This document shows, piece by piece, positions 23,653 to 32,762 of a stretch of DNA of 33,497 bases (the stretch's first letter is position 1; each line of letters begins with the position of its first letter). Where the stretch lies: NCBI GenBank assembly GCA_003023405.1, contig PXST01000051.1:48356-81852 (forward strand), written 5' to 3'. Made by a program: the position numbers and the translations under genes. The notes under the pieces were generated by a model, which worked only from the letters and a program-made list of their open reading frames with translations, was not told the DNA's origin and did no database searches. This stretch comes from Halobacteriales archaeon SW_8_68_21 (lineage in GTDB: Archaea > Halobacteriota > Halobacteria > Halobacteriales > Haloferacaceae).

Positions 23653-24693
23653 TTATCCGAACATCGCGCCGAGCCCCTCGCCGCCGTCGTCGCCGTCGTC
23701 GTCGTCGGTGTCGTCGTCAGTGGTGTCCTCGGCGTCTTCCGTTGTTTCGTCCGCCTGTTCCTCCTCGTCGGCGTCGGCCGCCGGCTCCGGTGCCGGGGCG
23801 GCCTCGACGCCCTGAAGCTCCTCGGGGAGCGCCTCCTCGTCGTCGATCTGTGCCGCGAGCGCACGGAGCTGGGCGTCGGCCTTCCCGATCAGGTCGGGCA
23901 CGACGTCCGGGCTCTCGATCTCCGCGAACAGCCCGACGGACTTCGCCTCGCCGGACGCCTTCGCGAGAAGGGTGCCGGCGGTGGCAGCCGTCGGGTACGC
24001 GGCGTTGACCGAGAGGTTGCGCGCGGCGGCCGCGGCGGACCGGATGTCCACGCGGTACTCGTCGACGTCGATTTCGAGCTCGTCCGGCTCGAACAGGACG
24101 CCCTCGGAGTAGACGGCACGCAGGTCGAGCCCGACCTCCTTCGGCTCGATGCCGAGTTCGACGAGGACGCTCGCGAGGTCGGCGTCGACGACCTCGCCCT
24201 CCGTCAGCACCGTCGAGTCCTCGGTGACCTTGATCGATCCGTCCTGAATGCGGGCGGCCGCGCCCACGGTCTGAAGCTCGCCGACGAACGGTCCCGGGTC
24301 GACGCCGGTGTCGCCCTCGGGGATCACGATGTCGTTGGGTGCCACCTCGCCCTCGTTGATCGGGGCGGGGGTCTTCGAGGCTTCGAGCTGCTTGAAGAGG
24401 CCGAACGGGTTGTCGTTGGTGCCGACGAGCGCCACCTGACCGCTGACGTACTCCGTCAGCGCCTCGACCCCGTCGTCGACCTCTTCGAGCGCTCGGTTCG
24501 TGAGCGTGTTCCGGCTCATGCGGACGGCGGCCGAGCCGTGAAGCTCCCGGCGCATCGCCTGAAGCTGGCGGCTCGGAATGCCGGCCACGCCGACGATCCC
24601 GACCGAGTTGTACGAGTCGATAAACTCAACGAGCTCGTCGACCTCCTCGCGTTTCCACTCGGGGATCGTCTCGGTCTTGCGGACCGAGCTCAT
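23653..24693 (-). CDS. rpl10: Ribosomal protein P0 (L10 equivalent)
   Basis: P0 anchors the stalk to 23S rRNA and carries the P1 dimers. The 346-residue length is normal. The N-terminal L10-type domain (1-100: [20 protein letters not shown], then [28 protein letters not shown]) is followed by the archaeal insertion (~110-180), the P1-binding helical spine (~200-290), an acidic linker and the C-terminal GEGLGAMFG, matching the P1 tail. It overlaps the rpl1 stop by 4 bp (ATGA). Confidence 0.96.
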   Translation of the reverse strand: MSSVRKTETIPEWKREEVDELVEFIDSYNSVGIVGVAGIPSRQLQAMRRELHGSAAVRMSRNTLTNRALEEVDDGVEALTEYVSGQVALVGTNDNPFGLFKQLEASKTPAPINEGEVAPNDIVIPEGDTGVDPGPFVGELQTVGAAARIQDGSIKVTEDSTVLTEGEVVDADLASVLVELGIEPKEVGLDLRAVYSEGVLFEPDELEIDVDEYRVDIRSAAAAARNLSVNAAYPTAATAGTLLAKASGEAKSVGLFAEIESPDVVPDLIGKADAQLRALAAQIDDEEALPEELQGVEAAPAPEPAADADEEEQADETTEDAEDTTDDDTDDDDGDDGGEGLGAMFG

Positions 24694-25328
24694 ACGGGCA
24701 CCTCCTTCGCGGGACCCATCGTGGTCTTCACGTAGATCCCGTCGATGTTGAGCGGCCCCTTCTCGAGGTCTGCTTCGAGTCGCCGGATGATGACATCGAT
24801 GTTGTCCGAGATCGCGTCAGCACCCATGTCTTCGGCACCGACGCGGGTGTGGAACGTGCGCCGGTCGCGCGACCGGAGCTGTACGGTGTTTTTCATCCGG
24901 TTGACTGTGTCGACGACGTCGTCGTCCGGCTGTAGTGGGGTAGGCATCTTCCCGCGCGGACCGAGGACGGTACCGAGGTACCGACCGATGTCCTGCATCA
25001 GGTTGGCCTCAGCGACGAAGAAGTCAGTGTCGTCGGCCAGATCCTTTGCGCGGTCGTCGTCGTCTCCTAAGTCTTCGAGGTCGTCGCTGTCGAGCACTTC
25101 GTCAGCGACCTCCTCCGCGCGGACGGCGGTTTCGCCCTCCGCGAAGACGACGATCTGTGTCTCCTGCCCCGTTCCAGCCGGCAGCACGATGGACTCGTCG
25201 ATACGGTTCGACGGATCGTTGAGGTCGAGGTCTCGCAGGTTGACGGCGATGTCCACGGTCTCGCGGAAGTTCCGCTCGGGCGCATCGTCGAGTGCGAGGG
25301 TTACGGCCTCTTGTATTGTGTCTGCCAT
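24690..25328 (-). CDS. rpl1: Ribosomal protein L1
   Basis: L1 binds the L1 stalk of 23S rRNA and, in many prokaryotes, represses its own operon by binding an rRNA-like site in the mRNA. The 212-residue length is typical for haloarchaea. It has the conserved [18 protein letters not shown] loop and the C-terminal [12 protein letters not shown] 25328 has a Shine-Dalgarno GGAGGTGA ending 2 nt before it and a leader of about 60 nt from a TATA box at 25412-25420, so this is a leadered, probably regulated transcript. rpl11, the usual upstream neighbour, is absent; a divergent SDR gene lies there. Confidence 0.96.
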   Translation of the reverse strand: MADTIQEAVTLALDDAPERNFRETVDIAVNLRDLDLNDPSNRIDESIVLPAGTGQETQIVVFAEGETAVRAEEVADEVLDSDDLEDLGDDDDRAKDLADDTDFFVAEANLMQDIGRYLGTVLGPRGKMPTPLQPDDDVVDTVNRMKNTVQLRSRDRRTFHTRVGAEDMGADAISDNIDVIIRRLEADLEKGPLNIDGIYVKTTMGPAKEVPV

Positions 25329-25421
25329 TTTCACCTCCGTAGTACGCAGGTCGCTCCTACGGGTCAGTGAAACAGGCGAAGCCTGTCTCATCGGAAGGTG
25401 GTTCATCGGAGAGTTAAAAGC
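25329..25421 (-). promoter_or_regulatory. Structured leader and promoter of the rpl1-rpl10-rpl12 operon
   Basis: The TATA box (CTTTTAACT on the minus strand, 25412-25420) predicts transcription start near 25389. In the ~60-nt leader, ACAGGC-TTC-GCCTGT (25372-25386) makes a tight 6-bp hairpin. CCGTAG/CTACGG (25362-25357 with 25342-25337) makes a second stem whose 3' arm overlaps the Shine-Dalgarno GGAGGTGA (25338-25331). L1 autoregulation of archaeal stalk operons is established knowledge; that this stem is the L1 site is inference. Confidence 0.55.
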
Positions 25422-25516
25422 GTCGAACCGCCCGTCACCGTGCGAGTCGCTCACGCAGTGGGAAACGGCCGAATTCCGGAGTAAGGTTTTTGCAGGACCG
25501 CGCCGATCCATACCAT

Positions 25517-26323
25517 ATGTCAACGAGAGACACGACCGGTCGAACCGCGCTCGTGACGGGGGCCTCAAGCGGCATCGGTCGAGAGATTGCCGACATCGCG
25601 GCGGCGGACGGATACGACCTCGTGGTCACCGCCCGCCGGGAGGAACGGCTGCGGGAGCTCGCCGAGGCGGTCGAGGCCGATCACGGCGTGTCGGCGACGG
25701 TCCTCCCGCAAGACCTCGCCGAGCCGGACGCGGCGGACCGGCTGTACGAGGCCGTCCGCGACGCCGGAATAGATGTCGATGTCCTCGTCAACAACGCGGG
25801 GGTGCCCCTGTACGGACCGTTCGCGGAGACCGACCGGGAGACGGAACGAGACATGCTTCGCGTCAACGTGACGACGCCGACGGAGCTCACGAGACTGTTC
25901 CTCCCCGCGATGGTCGACCGCGGGCGCGGCGGGGTGCTCAACACCGCGTCGCTCACCGCCTTCTACCCGGTTCCGCGGAAGGCGGTGTACGGGGCGACGA
26001 AGTCGTACCTCCTCTCGTTCTCTCGCGCAATCGCACACGAGGTCGAGGACGACGGAGTCACGGTCACCGCGCTGTGTCCGGGCGTCGTCGAGACCGAGTA
26101 CGCCGAGCGGGGCAACGTCGAAGAGAGCGGGACGATGTCCGGCGTGACGAACGACCCCCGCAGCGTCGCCGAGGCCGGGTGGGAGGGATTCCGCGACGGC
26201 GAGCGAATCGTCCTCCCCTCCGGGATCGCCACGTACGCCGCCCAGCTCACCCGCGTTCTCCCTCGGAAGACGGTCACCGGCCTCGGCGAGCAGACAATCG
26301 AAGAAGGGGCCTCGTGGATCTGA
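25517..26323 (+). CDS. Short-chain dehydrogenase/reductase (SDR)
   Basis: The product has 268 residues and is a classical-type SDR. The NAD(P)-binding motif is TGASSGIG (13-20) followed by an Arg-rich ARREERL, which favours NADPH. NNAG sits near residue 93. The catalytic Ser-Tyr-Lys is in [24 protein letters not shown], with the YxxxK as YGATK. The C-terminus beyond ~190 resembles DltE/YqjQ-type SDRs, whose substrates are lipids or unknown carbonyls. ATG 25517 has T-rich GGTTTTTGC about 28 bp upstream; an ORF extension to 25490 would lie over this promoter. The glycosyltransferase gene follows after 4 bp, so the two are likely one operon. Confidence 0.9.
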   Translation: MSTRDTTGRTALVTGASSGIGREIADIAAADGYDLVVTARREERLRELAEAVEADHGVSATVLPQDLAEPDAADRLYEAVRDAGIDVDVLVNNAGVPLYGPFAETDRETERDMLRVNVTTPTELTRLFLPAMVDRGRGGVLNTASLTAFYPVPRKAVYGATKSYLLSFSRAIAHEVEDDGVTVTALCPGVVETEYAERGNVEESGTMSGVTNDPRSVAEAGWEGFRDGERIVLPSGIATYAAQLTRVLPRKTVTGLGEQTIEEGASWI

Positions 26324-26327
26324 GACC

Positions 26328-27275
26328 ATGACGAGGGAAGACGGATCCACGACGCCGGCGAGAGAGCCGGCGACGGTGCTGCTCCCGACGCTCGAGTGGA
26401 CGCCGGCCTGTGACGATCTCGCGGGACAGCTCCGGGCGGACGACGAGCTGCTCGTGATCTGTGACTCGGAGTCAGACCCCGTGGCGAGCACGGACCCTCC
26501 CGAGCGAGTGGAGGTACTCGTCGCCGGCGAGCCGCAGGGATGCTCGGGGAAGGCCAACGCGATGGCACACGGGATAGAACGGGCTGAAAACGATCGGTTC
26601 GTCTGGACGGACGCCGATTTCCGACGCGAAGACGACTGGCTCGACCGACTGATCGCGGAAGGGGAAGCCCACGGTCCGGCGACCGCGATCCCGTTCTTTT
26701 ACGGCGGCGGCTGGTGGCTCCTCTGGGAGCCGTGGACCGTGCTGTTCTCGACGTTCCTGTTCTACCTCGGCGTCGGTAGCTGGGGCGGGAACGCGTGGGG
26801 TGGTGGAGTCACCTTCACTCGGGACGACCTCGATGTCGACGCGCTGATCGCCGACCTGCGACAGGCGCTCAGCGACGACGGACTCCTCTCGGAGCGCCTC
26901 GGCGAGACGCACCCGATCCGGTCGATGGTCGTCCGCGTCGAGGTGCCCGGCGGATTTCGGTCGGTGATCGACCGCCAGACTCGGTTCACGAGGCTCACGC
27001 ACGTTCGCGAGGGAATGTACGACGCGGTCGTGGTCGGGATCGGACTGATCGGCGCGGCGGTCGCGTTCCCGTCCGTCACCGCCGCGCTCGTGACCGGTGT
27101 CGCCGCGGTCGCGTACGCCCTGTTGGGCGTCCGCCGATGGACCTTCCTGCTCGCCTTTCCGGGGATCGTCACGGTTGCTCTTGGCGGACTGCTCGGCATC
27201 TTCCGGAGCGAGTTTGAGTGGGCGGGAAGACGCTACCGGCTGAACGGCCCCGAGGACGTCGAGGTCGTCGATTGA
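26328..27275 (+). CDS. Membrane glycosyltransferase (GT2/GT21 ceramide-glucosyltransferase-like)
   Basis: This 315-residue protein has a GT-A-type catalytic half. [19 protein letters not shown] starts the fold, [12 protein letters not shown] is the conserved nucleotide-sugar segment (cf. KxxAL), and WTDADF is the DxD-like motif. [15 protein letters not shown] follows; compare the GT21 G.GGmxfrR... segment. The C-terminal third has about two to three membrane helices (230-295). GT21 enzymes glucosylate ceramide-like lipids; the archaeal acceptor is unknown and could be a glycolipid. It is four bases downstream of the SDR gene, suggesting joint lipid or envelope work. The intergenic stretch to pccB (27276-27389) contains a CCCCGC-C-GCGGGG palindrome (27303-27315). 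Confidence 0.85.
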   Translation: MTREDGSTTPAREPATVLLPTLEWTPACDDLAGQLRADDELLVICDSESDPVASTDPPERVEVLVAGEPQGCSGKANAMAHGIERAENDRFVWTDADFRREDDWLDRLIAEGEAHGPATAIPFFYGGGWWLLWEPWTVLFSTFLFYLGVGSWGGNAWGGGVTFTRDDLDVDALIADLRQALSDDGLLSERLGETHPIRSMVVRVEVPGGFRSVIDRQTRFTRLTHVREGMYDAVVVGIGLIGAAVAFPSVTAALVTGVAAVAYALLGVRRWTFLLAFPGIVTVALGGLLGIFRSEFEWAGRRYRLNGPEDVEVVD

Positions 27276-27389
27276 GGAAGAGATGGCCACCGCGTCGGCG
27301 AGTCCCCGCCGCGGGGATACGACGCGCGTCGAACCCGAAAACGTCGGATAGGGGAACCCTTTTGACGGCGCTCGCCGACCCACGAGGTA

Positions 27390-27413
27390 ATGACGCAGGG
27401 TGGTCCGCCGTGA
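27390..27413 (+). other. Seven-codon upstream reading frame in front of pccB
   Basis: The TATA-like CCCTTTTGACG (27357-27366) predicts transcription starting near 27388, which places ATG 27390 at the very 5' end of the message. This ATG opens MTQGGPP then stop at 27411-27413, in a different frame from pccB. The stop overlaps the in-frame GTG (27410) and lies 3 bp before ATG 27416 of pccB. Whether it is translated cannot be judged from sequence. Confidence 0.35.
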
Positions 27414-27415
27414 CG

Positions 27416-28960
27416 ATGGACGACCGCATCGACGACCTCCGCGAACGCCGCGAGCGGGCGGCGAAGGGCGGGGGCGAAGACCGGATCCAGTCGCAACACG
27501 ACAAAGGGAAGATGACCGCCCGCGAGCGGATCGACTATTTCCTCGACGACGGCACCTTCCACGAGTTCGACCGGTTCCGCACCCACCGCAACCACACCTT
27601 CGGGATGGAGGAGAAACAGATTCCGGGCGACGGCGTGGTGACCGGCTACGGCGAGGTGAACGGGCGGAAGACGTTCGTGTTCGCGCACGATTTCACCGTC
27701 TTCGGCGGCTCCCTCGGCGAGGTGTTCGCCGAGAAGGTGTGTAAGGTGATGGACAAGGCGATGGACGTGGGCGCACCCGTCGTCGGACTCAACGACTCCG
27801 CTGGCGCGCGGATCCAGGAGGGGGTCGCCTCGCTCGGCGGCTTCGCGGAGATCTTCCGGCGCAACACGGAGGCCTCGGGCGTGATCCCGCAGATCTCGGC
27901 GATCATGGGGCCGTGCGCGGGCGGCGCGGTGTACTCGCCCGCCATCACGGACTTCACGTTCATGGTGAAAGACACCTCTCACATGTTCATCACCGGGCCG
28001 GACGTCATCGAGACGGTCACCGGCGAGGAGGTGAGCTTCGAGGAGCTCGGGGGCGCGGTCACCCACTCGTCTACCTCCGGCGTCGCGCACTTCGCCGAGG
28101 AGAGCGAGGAGGAGGCGCTGGACGACATCGCGCGGCTGCTCTCGTATCTCCCCGCGAACAACGTCGAGGACCCGCCGCGCGTCGAGCCGTGGGACGACCC
28201 CGAGCGCGCCGACGGCGAACTGGCCGAGATCGTCCCCGACGCGCCCCGCAAGCCCTACAACATAAAAGACGTGATCGGGAGCGTCGCCGACGAGGGCTCG
28301 TTCTTCGAGGTACAGGAGAACTTCGCAAAGAACGTCGTCGTCGGCTTCGCCCGCCTCGACGGCCACTCCGTCGGGGTCGTCGCGAACAACCCCCGCGTGA
28401 ACGCCGGCACGCTCGACATCGAGGCGAGCCAGAAGGGCGCGCGGTTCGTCCGTTTCTGTGACGCGTTCAACGTCCCCATCGTCACCTTCGAGGACGTGCC
28501 CGGGTTCATGCCCGGCACCGATCAGGAACACAACGGGATAATCCGCCACGGCGCGAAGCTCCTGTACGCGTTCTCGGAGGCGACCGTCCCGCTGCTCACC
28601 GTCATCACCCGGAAGGCGTACGGCGGGGCCTACTGCGTGATGTCGTCGAAACACATCGGCGGCGATGTCAACTACGCGTGGCCCACCGCCGAGATCGCCG
28701 TGATGGGACCGAAGGGGGCCGTCAACGTCCTCTACCGGGAGGAGCTGGCGGAGGCCGACGACCCGGACGCACGCAGACAGGAGCTCATCGACGAGTACCG
28801 CGAGGAGTTCGCGAACCCCTACACCGCCGCCGATCGCGGCTTCGTCGACGACGTCATCGAGCCGACGGAGACCCGCGCACGCCTCGTCGAGGACCTGAAG
28901 ATGCTGAAGGGGAAGCGCACGGACCAGCCCGCGAAGAAGCACGGCAACATCCCGATCTGA
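27416..28960 (+). CDS. pccB: Propionyl-CoA carboxylase carboxyltransferase subunit
   Basis: PccB transfers carboxyl from biotin to propionyl-CoA, giving methylmalonyl-CoA for propionate use and for 3-hydroxyvalerate metabolism in haloarchaea. The 514-residue protein has both crotonase-fold carboxyltransferase halves. The N-terminal half has the GGSLGEV and [14 protein letters not shown] motifs and [12 protein letters not shown]. The C-terminal half has [43 protein letters not shown] and [11 protein letters not shown] start at ATG 27416; GTG 27410 is possible. pccX follows overlapping by one base (TGATG), and pccA is further down on the same strand, so the enzyme complex is encoded together. 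Confidence 0.96.
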   Translation: MDDRIDDLRERRERAAKGGGEDRIQSQHDKGKMTARERIDYFLDDGTFHEFDRFRTHRNHTFGMEEKQIPGDGVVTGYGEVNGRKTFVFAHDFTVFGGSLGEVFAEKVCKVMDKAMDVGAPVVGLNDSAGARIQEGVASLGGFAEIFRRNTEASGVIPQISAIMGPCAGGAVYSPAITDFTFMVKDTSHMFITGPDVIETVTGEEVSFEELGGAVTHSSTSGVAHFAEESEEEALDDIARLLSYLPANNVEDPPRVEPWDDPERADGELAEIVPDAPRKPYNIKDVIGSVADEGSFFEVQENFAKNVVVGFARLDGHSVGVVANNPRVNAGTLDIEASQKGARFVRFCDAFNVPIVTFEDVPGFMPGTDQEHNGIIRHGAKLLYAFSEATVPLLTVITRKAYGGAYCVMSSKHIGGDVNYAWPTAEIAVMGPKGAVNVLYREELAEADDPDARRQELIDEYREEFANPYTAADRGFVDDVIEPTETRARLVEDLKMLKGKRTDQPAKKHGNIPI

Positions 28961-29283
28961 TGGCGGTCGACGACGACCCGGCCGACAGCGAGGTGGCCGT
29001 CGGCGAGCGGACGACCCCCGGAGCGGCCGCGCTCGCCGGCCTGTCGATCCCCGACGACGCCGGCGACGACGAGGCGGCCGCCATCGCCGCGGCGGTCGCC
29101 ACCCACCTGCGCGACGGCGAACTCGCCGCCGCGGCCGCCGCGGAGGACGCGAACGACGGCCGCGACGAGGACCGGTGGGGTCTCACCGACCGGATCGGCC
29201 GGCTCCGCCGACGCCGGGTGCGCGTCCCCGCCGACGCGCCGAAAGACCCGTGGACGGCGGCCGGTCGAAGCGACCGGTTCTGA
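28960..29283 (+). CDS. pccX: PccX, small subunit of haloarchaeal propionyl-CoA carboxylase
   Basis: This 107-residue protein begins on the last base of the pccB stop (TGATG), so translation is coupled. The sequence is an acidic head, a helix with [22 protein letters not shown] and the conserved end [19 protein letters not shown]. This matches the small protein called PccX in Haloferax mediterranei, reported there to be required for propionyl-CoA carboxylase activity with PccA and PccB, and annotated elsewhere as acc-operon protein. Recognition is by the terminal motif, size and position; the function is taken from the family. Confidence 0.85.
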   Translation: MAVDDDPADSEVAVGERTTPGAAALAGLSIPDDAGDDEAAAIAAAVATHLRDGELAAAAAAEDANDGRDEDRWGLTDRIGRLRRRRVRVPADAPKDPWTAAGRSDRF

Positions 29284-29550
29284 ATCCCCGGTCGCGCCGA
29301 CTGGCCGCGCGGTCGCCGCGCGCTCGACCACGCGACACCGAGGCCGAATCGATCGCCGGAACCGCCGGTGTCGGACTCCGGACACGTCAAGTAAAACTGC
29401 CGGACGCGGAGGCGTCCAGCCGCGCGCATTCCCCCGGACGGCGCGGCGTCGGACCGTCGCACCGTCGACTCGGCCCTGATTCAGGGCGCGTTCGTAGGTA
29501 CGCCCGCTGACATATATATCCCCGTGGTAACGCGTCTCTCGGTCGCGCGC
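29284..29550. other. Intergenic region between pccX and the divergent small membrane gene
   Basis: No gene is evident here. It holds an 8-bp inverted repeat CGACACCG/CGGTGTCG (29333-29340 and 29366-29373) past the pccX stop. On the minus strand, a hairpin GGACGC-CTCC-GCGTCC (29417-29402) is followed by GGCAGTTTTAC, resembling an intrinsic terminator. Further on are the palindrome GCCCTGATTCAGGGC (29473-29487) and the strong TATA sequence ATATATAT (29512-29519). Minus-strand start codons here (for example GTG 29462) open only frames lacking haloarchaeal protein character. Confidence 0.5.
29389..29490 (-). ncRNA. Candidate small RNA (promoter to terminator-like hairpin)
   Basis: On the minus strand the ATATATAT box (29519-29512) predicts a transcript starting near 29488, within the palindrome GCCCTGATTCAGGGC. 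About 85-95 nt on, the GGACGC-CTCC-GCGTCC stem with TTTT (to ~29393) could end it. Inside is GACGG/CCGTC pairing. No RNA family was recognised and the direction of the TATA box is ambiguous, so this is tentative. Confidence 0.25.
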
Positions 29551-29778
29551 TCAGCGCGCTCCCTCGTCGCCGGTCGGTTCGTCGTCCCCGCCGAGGCCCT
29601 CCGACGGCTCTCGGCCGCCGAGGAGTCGGTTGAGGACGACCGGCACGACGACGACGAACGCGAGGAGCGCGCCGAGCCGGATCGGCAGCGACGCGCCGGT
29701 GAGGGCCGTGAGACCGAGGTAGACGGCGGCACCAGCCAGCGTCGACGGCAGCACGTACGGGTTTCCCGCGTCGAGCAT
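29551..29778 (-). CDS. Small two-helix membrane protein, unknown function
   Basis: This 75-residue protein, MLDAGNPYVLPSTLAGAAVY onward, has two hydrophobic helices (about 10-30 and 33-52). An acidic tail follows (GGREPSEGLGGDDEPTGDE). TATA-like GGTTAAGTGG on the minus strand (centred near 29807) lies about 29 bp before ATG 29778, and the longer reading frame upstream of this ATG has shadow composition. It sits on the opposite strand between pccX and pccA, and its transcription would oppose readthrough from pccB-pccX. The family is conserved in haloarchaea as far as I recall, without known function. Confidence 0.75.
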   Translation of the reverse strand: MLDAGNPYVLPSTLAGAAVYLGLTALTGASLPIRLGALLAFVVVVPVVLNRLLGGREPSEGLGGDDEPTGDEGAR

Positions 29779-29903
29779 ACCTCGTCGTGTCGCCCGGACT
29801 CCACTTAACCGTCTCGACACGTTCCGCCGATCGCGTCGAGCGCCGTCGCGCCCCGCCACGGACCGACAGAGTTTGGTAGCAGTTCGTGGAAAGACCGACA
29901 GGA

Positions 29904-31805
29904 ATGTTCGATAAGGTTCTCGTGGCGAACCGCGGCGAGATCGCGGTCCGGGTGATGCGCGCCTGTGAGGAACTCGGCGTCGACACCGTCGCCGTCTACA
30001 GCGACGCCGACAAACACGGCGGCCACGTCCGGTACGCGGACGAGGCGTACAACGTCGGGCCGGCGCGCGCGGCGGACTCGTACCTCGACGGCGAGGCGGT
30101 CGTCGAGGCGGCACACGCGGCCGACGCCGACGCGATCCACCCCGGCTACGGCTTCCTCGCGGAGAACGCCGACTTCGCGACCCGCGTCGAGGCCGCAGAC
30201 GGGATCACGTGGGTCGGCCCCGCGAGCGGCGCGATGGAGCGTCTCGGCGAGAAGACCCACGCGCGCCGCGTGATGGACGACGCGGGCGTCCCGATCGTTC
30301 CTGGGACGACGGAGCCGGTCACCGACGTCGAGGCGGTGACCGAGTTCGGCGACGAGTACGGCTATCCCGTCGCGATCAAGGCCGAGGGCGGCGGCGGCGG
30401 TCGCGGGATGAAGGTCGTCGGGAGCGCTGACGAGGCGGCTGACGCGCTCGAATCGGCGAAACGCGAGGGGGAGGCGTACTTCTCGAACGACTCGGTGTAC
30501 CTCGAACGCTACCTCAAGACTCCCCGCCACGTCGAGGTCCAAATCGTCGCGGACGACCCGGCCGCGGGGTCGGACGGCGAGGACGCGAACGGCGACGCCT
30601 CGGTCTCCCAGAGCGACGTGGTCCACCTCGGCGAGCGCGATTGCTCGCTCCAGCGCCGCCATCAAAAGGTGATCGAGGAGGGGCCCTCGCCGGCGCTTTC
30701 TGACGAACTGCGCGAGCAGATCGGCGAGGCCGCCCGTCGGGGGGTCGCCGCCGCCGACTACACCAACGCCGGCACGGTCGAATTCCTCGTCGAGGAGGAC
30801 CCCGAGCGCGACCCGTCGGAGCCGCTCGGTCCGGAGACGAACTTCTACTTCCTCGAAGTCAACACCCGAATTCAGGTCGAACACACCGTCACCGAGGAGC
30901 TGACGGGAATCGACATCGTCAAAGAGCAGCTCCGGGTCGCCAGCGCCGAGGGCATGTCCGTCTCGCAGGACGACGTCGAGCTGGAGGGCCACGCGATCGA
31001 GTTCCGGATCAACGCCGAGAACGCCGCGAACGACTTCCAGCCCGCCAACGAGGGGTCATTAAAGACGTACGACCCGCCGGGCGGGATCGGCGTGCGCGTC
31101 GACGACGCGCTCCGACAGGCCGACGAGCTGGTCACCGACTACGACTCGATGATCGCGAAGCTGATCGTGTGGGCCCCGAACCGCGAGGAGTGTCTCGCGC
31201 GGTCGAAGCGCGCGCTCGCCGAGTACGACCTCGAAGGCGTCGTCACGGTCGTCCCGTTTCACCGGCTCATGCTCGACGACCGGCGCTTCGTCGACGGCAC
31301 GCACACGACGAAGTACCTTGACGAGGAGTTAGACGCCGAGCGCGTCGCCGACGCGCAGGCGAAGTGGGGCACCGAGTCGGTGTCCGCGGGCGACGACGAC
31401 GAGGAGGTGACCGAACGCGAGTTCACCGTCGAGGTGAACGGCAAGCGCTTCGAGGTCGAACTGGAGGAGCGCGGCGCGCCCGCCATCCCGGTCCCGGAGA
31501 GCGGCGGGGGCGGTGCGGGCGGCCAGCAGCGACCCCCGCAGGCGACGTCCGACGACGGCGACGACGGCGGCGGCGTCGACGTCGCCGAGGGCGGTGAGTC
31601 GATCGACGCGGAGATGCAGGGGACGATCCTGTCGGTCGACGTGGCGGAGGGCGACGAGGTCGCCGCCGGCGACGTGGTCTGTGTCCTCGAAGCGATGAAG
31701 ATGGAAAACGACGTGGTCGCCGAGCGCGGCGGCACCGTCGCGAGCGTCCACGTCGGCGAGGGCGACAGCGTCGACATGGGCGACGTGCTCATCGTACTGG
31801 AGTAG
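29904..31805 (+). CDS. pccA: Propionyl/acetyl-CoA carboxylase biotin carboxylase-BCCP subunit
   Basis: PccA carboxylates biotin with ATP and bicarbonate and carries that biotin. The 633-residue protein has the biotin carboxylase domain (1-~450: [46 protein letters not shown], and the catalytic [16 protein letters not shown]). A Gly/Asp-rich linker follows (~540-570), then a C-terminal biotinyl domain with biotin-accepting K599 in EAMKMEN. An extra acidic insertion (~219-235) precedes [21 protein letters not shown] 29904 is preferred over 29886 because it gives the family start [12 protein letters not shown] and fits GAGTTTGGTA at 29868-29877. T-rich GTCTTTTCCC after the stop may terminate it. 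Confidence 0.96.
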   Translation: MFDKVLVANRGEIAVRVMRACEELGVDTVAVYSDADKHGGHVRYADEAYNVGPARAADSYLDGEAVVEAAHAADADAIHPGYGFLAENADFATRVEAADGITWVGPASGAMERLGEKTHARRVMDDAGVPIVPGTTEPVTDVEAVTEFGDEYGYPVAIKAEGGGGGRGMKVVGSADEAADALESAKREGEAYFSNDSVYLERYLKTPRHVEVQIVADDPAAGSDGEDANGDASVSQSDVVHLGERDCSLQRRHQKVIEEGPSPALSDELREQIGEAARRGVAAADYTNAGTVEFLVEEDPERDPSEPLGPETNFYFLEVNTRIQVEHTVTEELTGIDIVKEQLRVASAEGMSVSQDDVELEGHAIEFRINAENAANDFQPANEGSLKTYDPPGGIGVRVDDALRQADELVTDYDSMIAKLIVWAPNREECLARSKRALAEYDLEGVVTVVPFHRLMLDDRRFVDGTHTTKYLDEELDAERVADAQAKWGTESVSAGDDDEEVTEREFTVEVNGKRFEVELEERGAPAIPVPESGGGGAGGQQRPPQATSDDGDDGGGVDVAEGGESIDAEMQGTILSVDVAEGDEVAAGDVVCVLEAMKMENDVVAERGGTVASVHVGEGDSVDMGDVLIVLE

Positions 31806-32253
31806 TACGTCACACGCCGCGAGAAGCCGTCTTTTCCCGTCGGCGCGCGCCTGCGAGGCCGCATCGCGGCCGAGCAGCGTCGCGCGAGGGAGTCGCTGGC
31901 CCCGGAGCGAAGCGGAGGGTGCCAGCAACGAGGCTGGGGAGGCGTGAGGTGCGGGGCGGTGCGGTGCGGGGCGGGACTCGAAGGGGCAGCCGCGAGGCGG
32001 TCGTAGACGACGTAAGGACCGCAACGAGGGAGCGATAGCGACCGAGTGAGGACCGCAGCGAGTGTACGACCGCCTCGCGGCTGGGGCTTCGGTAGTACTG
32101 TCCTCAACAGTGACTGCGTCGTAGCGAGCGGCCGGGGATTCGGCGGCGTTCGCGTGGGTAGAGAACTCATCCAAATACACGAGCGACCGGACGAGCCGCC
32201 CTCCGTTCGAGCTGACCGACGGGATTTAACCGACCGCCCGAAAAGAGGGGTAC
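31806..32253. repeat. Repeat-rich intergenic region with 19-bp inverted repeat
   Basis: The 448-bp gap has no credible gene. It contains a perfect 19-bp inverted repeat (31987-32005 and 32065-32083, arms CAGCCGCGAGGCGGTCGTA and its complement) with a 59-bp spacer. The spacer carries two near-identical AGGACCGCARCGAG boxes (from 32016 and 32050). The right arm runs into CTGGGGCTTCGGT (32081-32093), whose complement is shared with the tandem repeats at the window end. Upstream (31940-31975) is a G-rich run of GGTGCGG/GGGGCGG units. Such GC-rich intergenic elements are frequent in Halorubrum genomes, from memory. The SWIM gene promoter (GGATTTAACC) is at 32222-32231. Confidence 0.6.
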
Positions 32254-32601
32254 ATGGAGCCGGTCGACGACTGGCGCGCCGCGATCGAGGAGGCCGAAGA
32301 GCTGACCGGCCCGATCGCCGCGGCCGTCGTCGAAGCCCACGGCGACCGCGGGCAACGCGCGATCGAGGCCGTCGGCGAGAGCCGGGTGAAACAGTACCGC
32401 GATTTCACCGTCGTCGTCGGCCACGAGGACGAGTACGTGATCGAGGACGGCGAGTGCGACTGCGCGGACGCGACGTACAACCTCGACCCGGAGGACCCCA
32501 CCGAGCGCTGCTGGCACGCCATCGCGGTCGATATCGCAGAGGCGATCGACGCCGTCGACTACCACGACATGTGGTACTCCGAGGTCCGCGAGTTCCTCTG
32601 A
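32254..32601 (+). CDS. SWIM-type zinc finger protein
   Basis: This 115-residue protein has a helical N-terminus (DWRAAIEEAEELTGPIAAAVVEAHG) and a central beta segment (KQYRDFTVVVGHEDEYVIEDG). A SWIM-like zinc motif CDC...CWH follows (C68, C70, C86, H88; CxCxnCxH). SWIM domains bind DNA or protein, and stand-alone forms are common in haloarchaea, some linked to recombination factors. The exact partner is unknown. A strong TATA-like GGATTTAACC lies 27 bp before the ATG, so the transcript is leaderless. It is separate from pccA and the TRAM gene. Confidence 0.82.
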   Translation: MEPVDDWRAAIEEAEELTGPIAAAVVEAHGDRGQRAIEAVGESRVKQYRDFTVVVGHEDEYVIEDGECDCADATYNLDPEDPTERCWHAIAVDIAEAIDAVDYHDMWYSEVREFL

Positions 32602-32762
32602 GGCCCGCCCGACGCGCTCCCGGCCGTTTGCGCGTTTCCCGCAGCCTGCGCGTTCCGGCCCGTTCTCATCAGCCGCCGCTCGGCCGCGTGAATCGGCCGT
32701 TTTCGCAAATTTTGGCCTGAGAGTCGAAAACGTTTACAACGGCGGCCGGTCTCCCCTACGGT

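Noticed and set aside
27233..28942. Long minus-strand frame opposite pccB
   Set aside because: It mirrors the pccB codons, has no recognisable domains and no TATA element, and is a composition artefact.
28854..29462. Minus-strand frame starting at GTG 29462 between pccX and pccA
   Set aside because: It overlaps pccX and pccB antisense, is Arg/Ser-rich, and has no conserved motif. The upstream TATA box is better explained by a short non-coding transcript, or remains unassigned.
31858..32180. Coding frames through the G-rich repeats after pccA
   Set aside because: All six frames are low-complexity (Arg/Pro/Ala) and the DNA is dominated by inverted and direct repeats, so it is non-coding.
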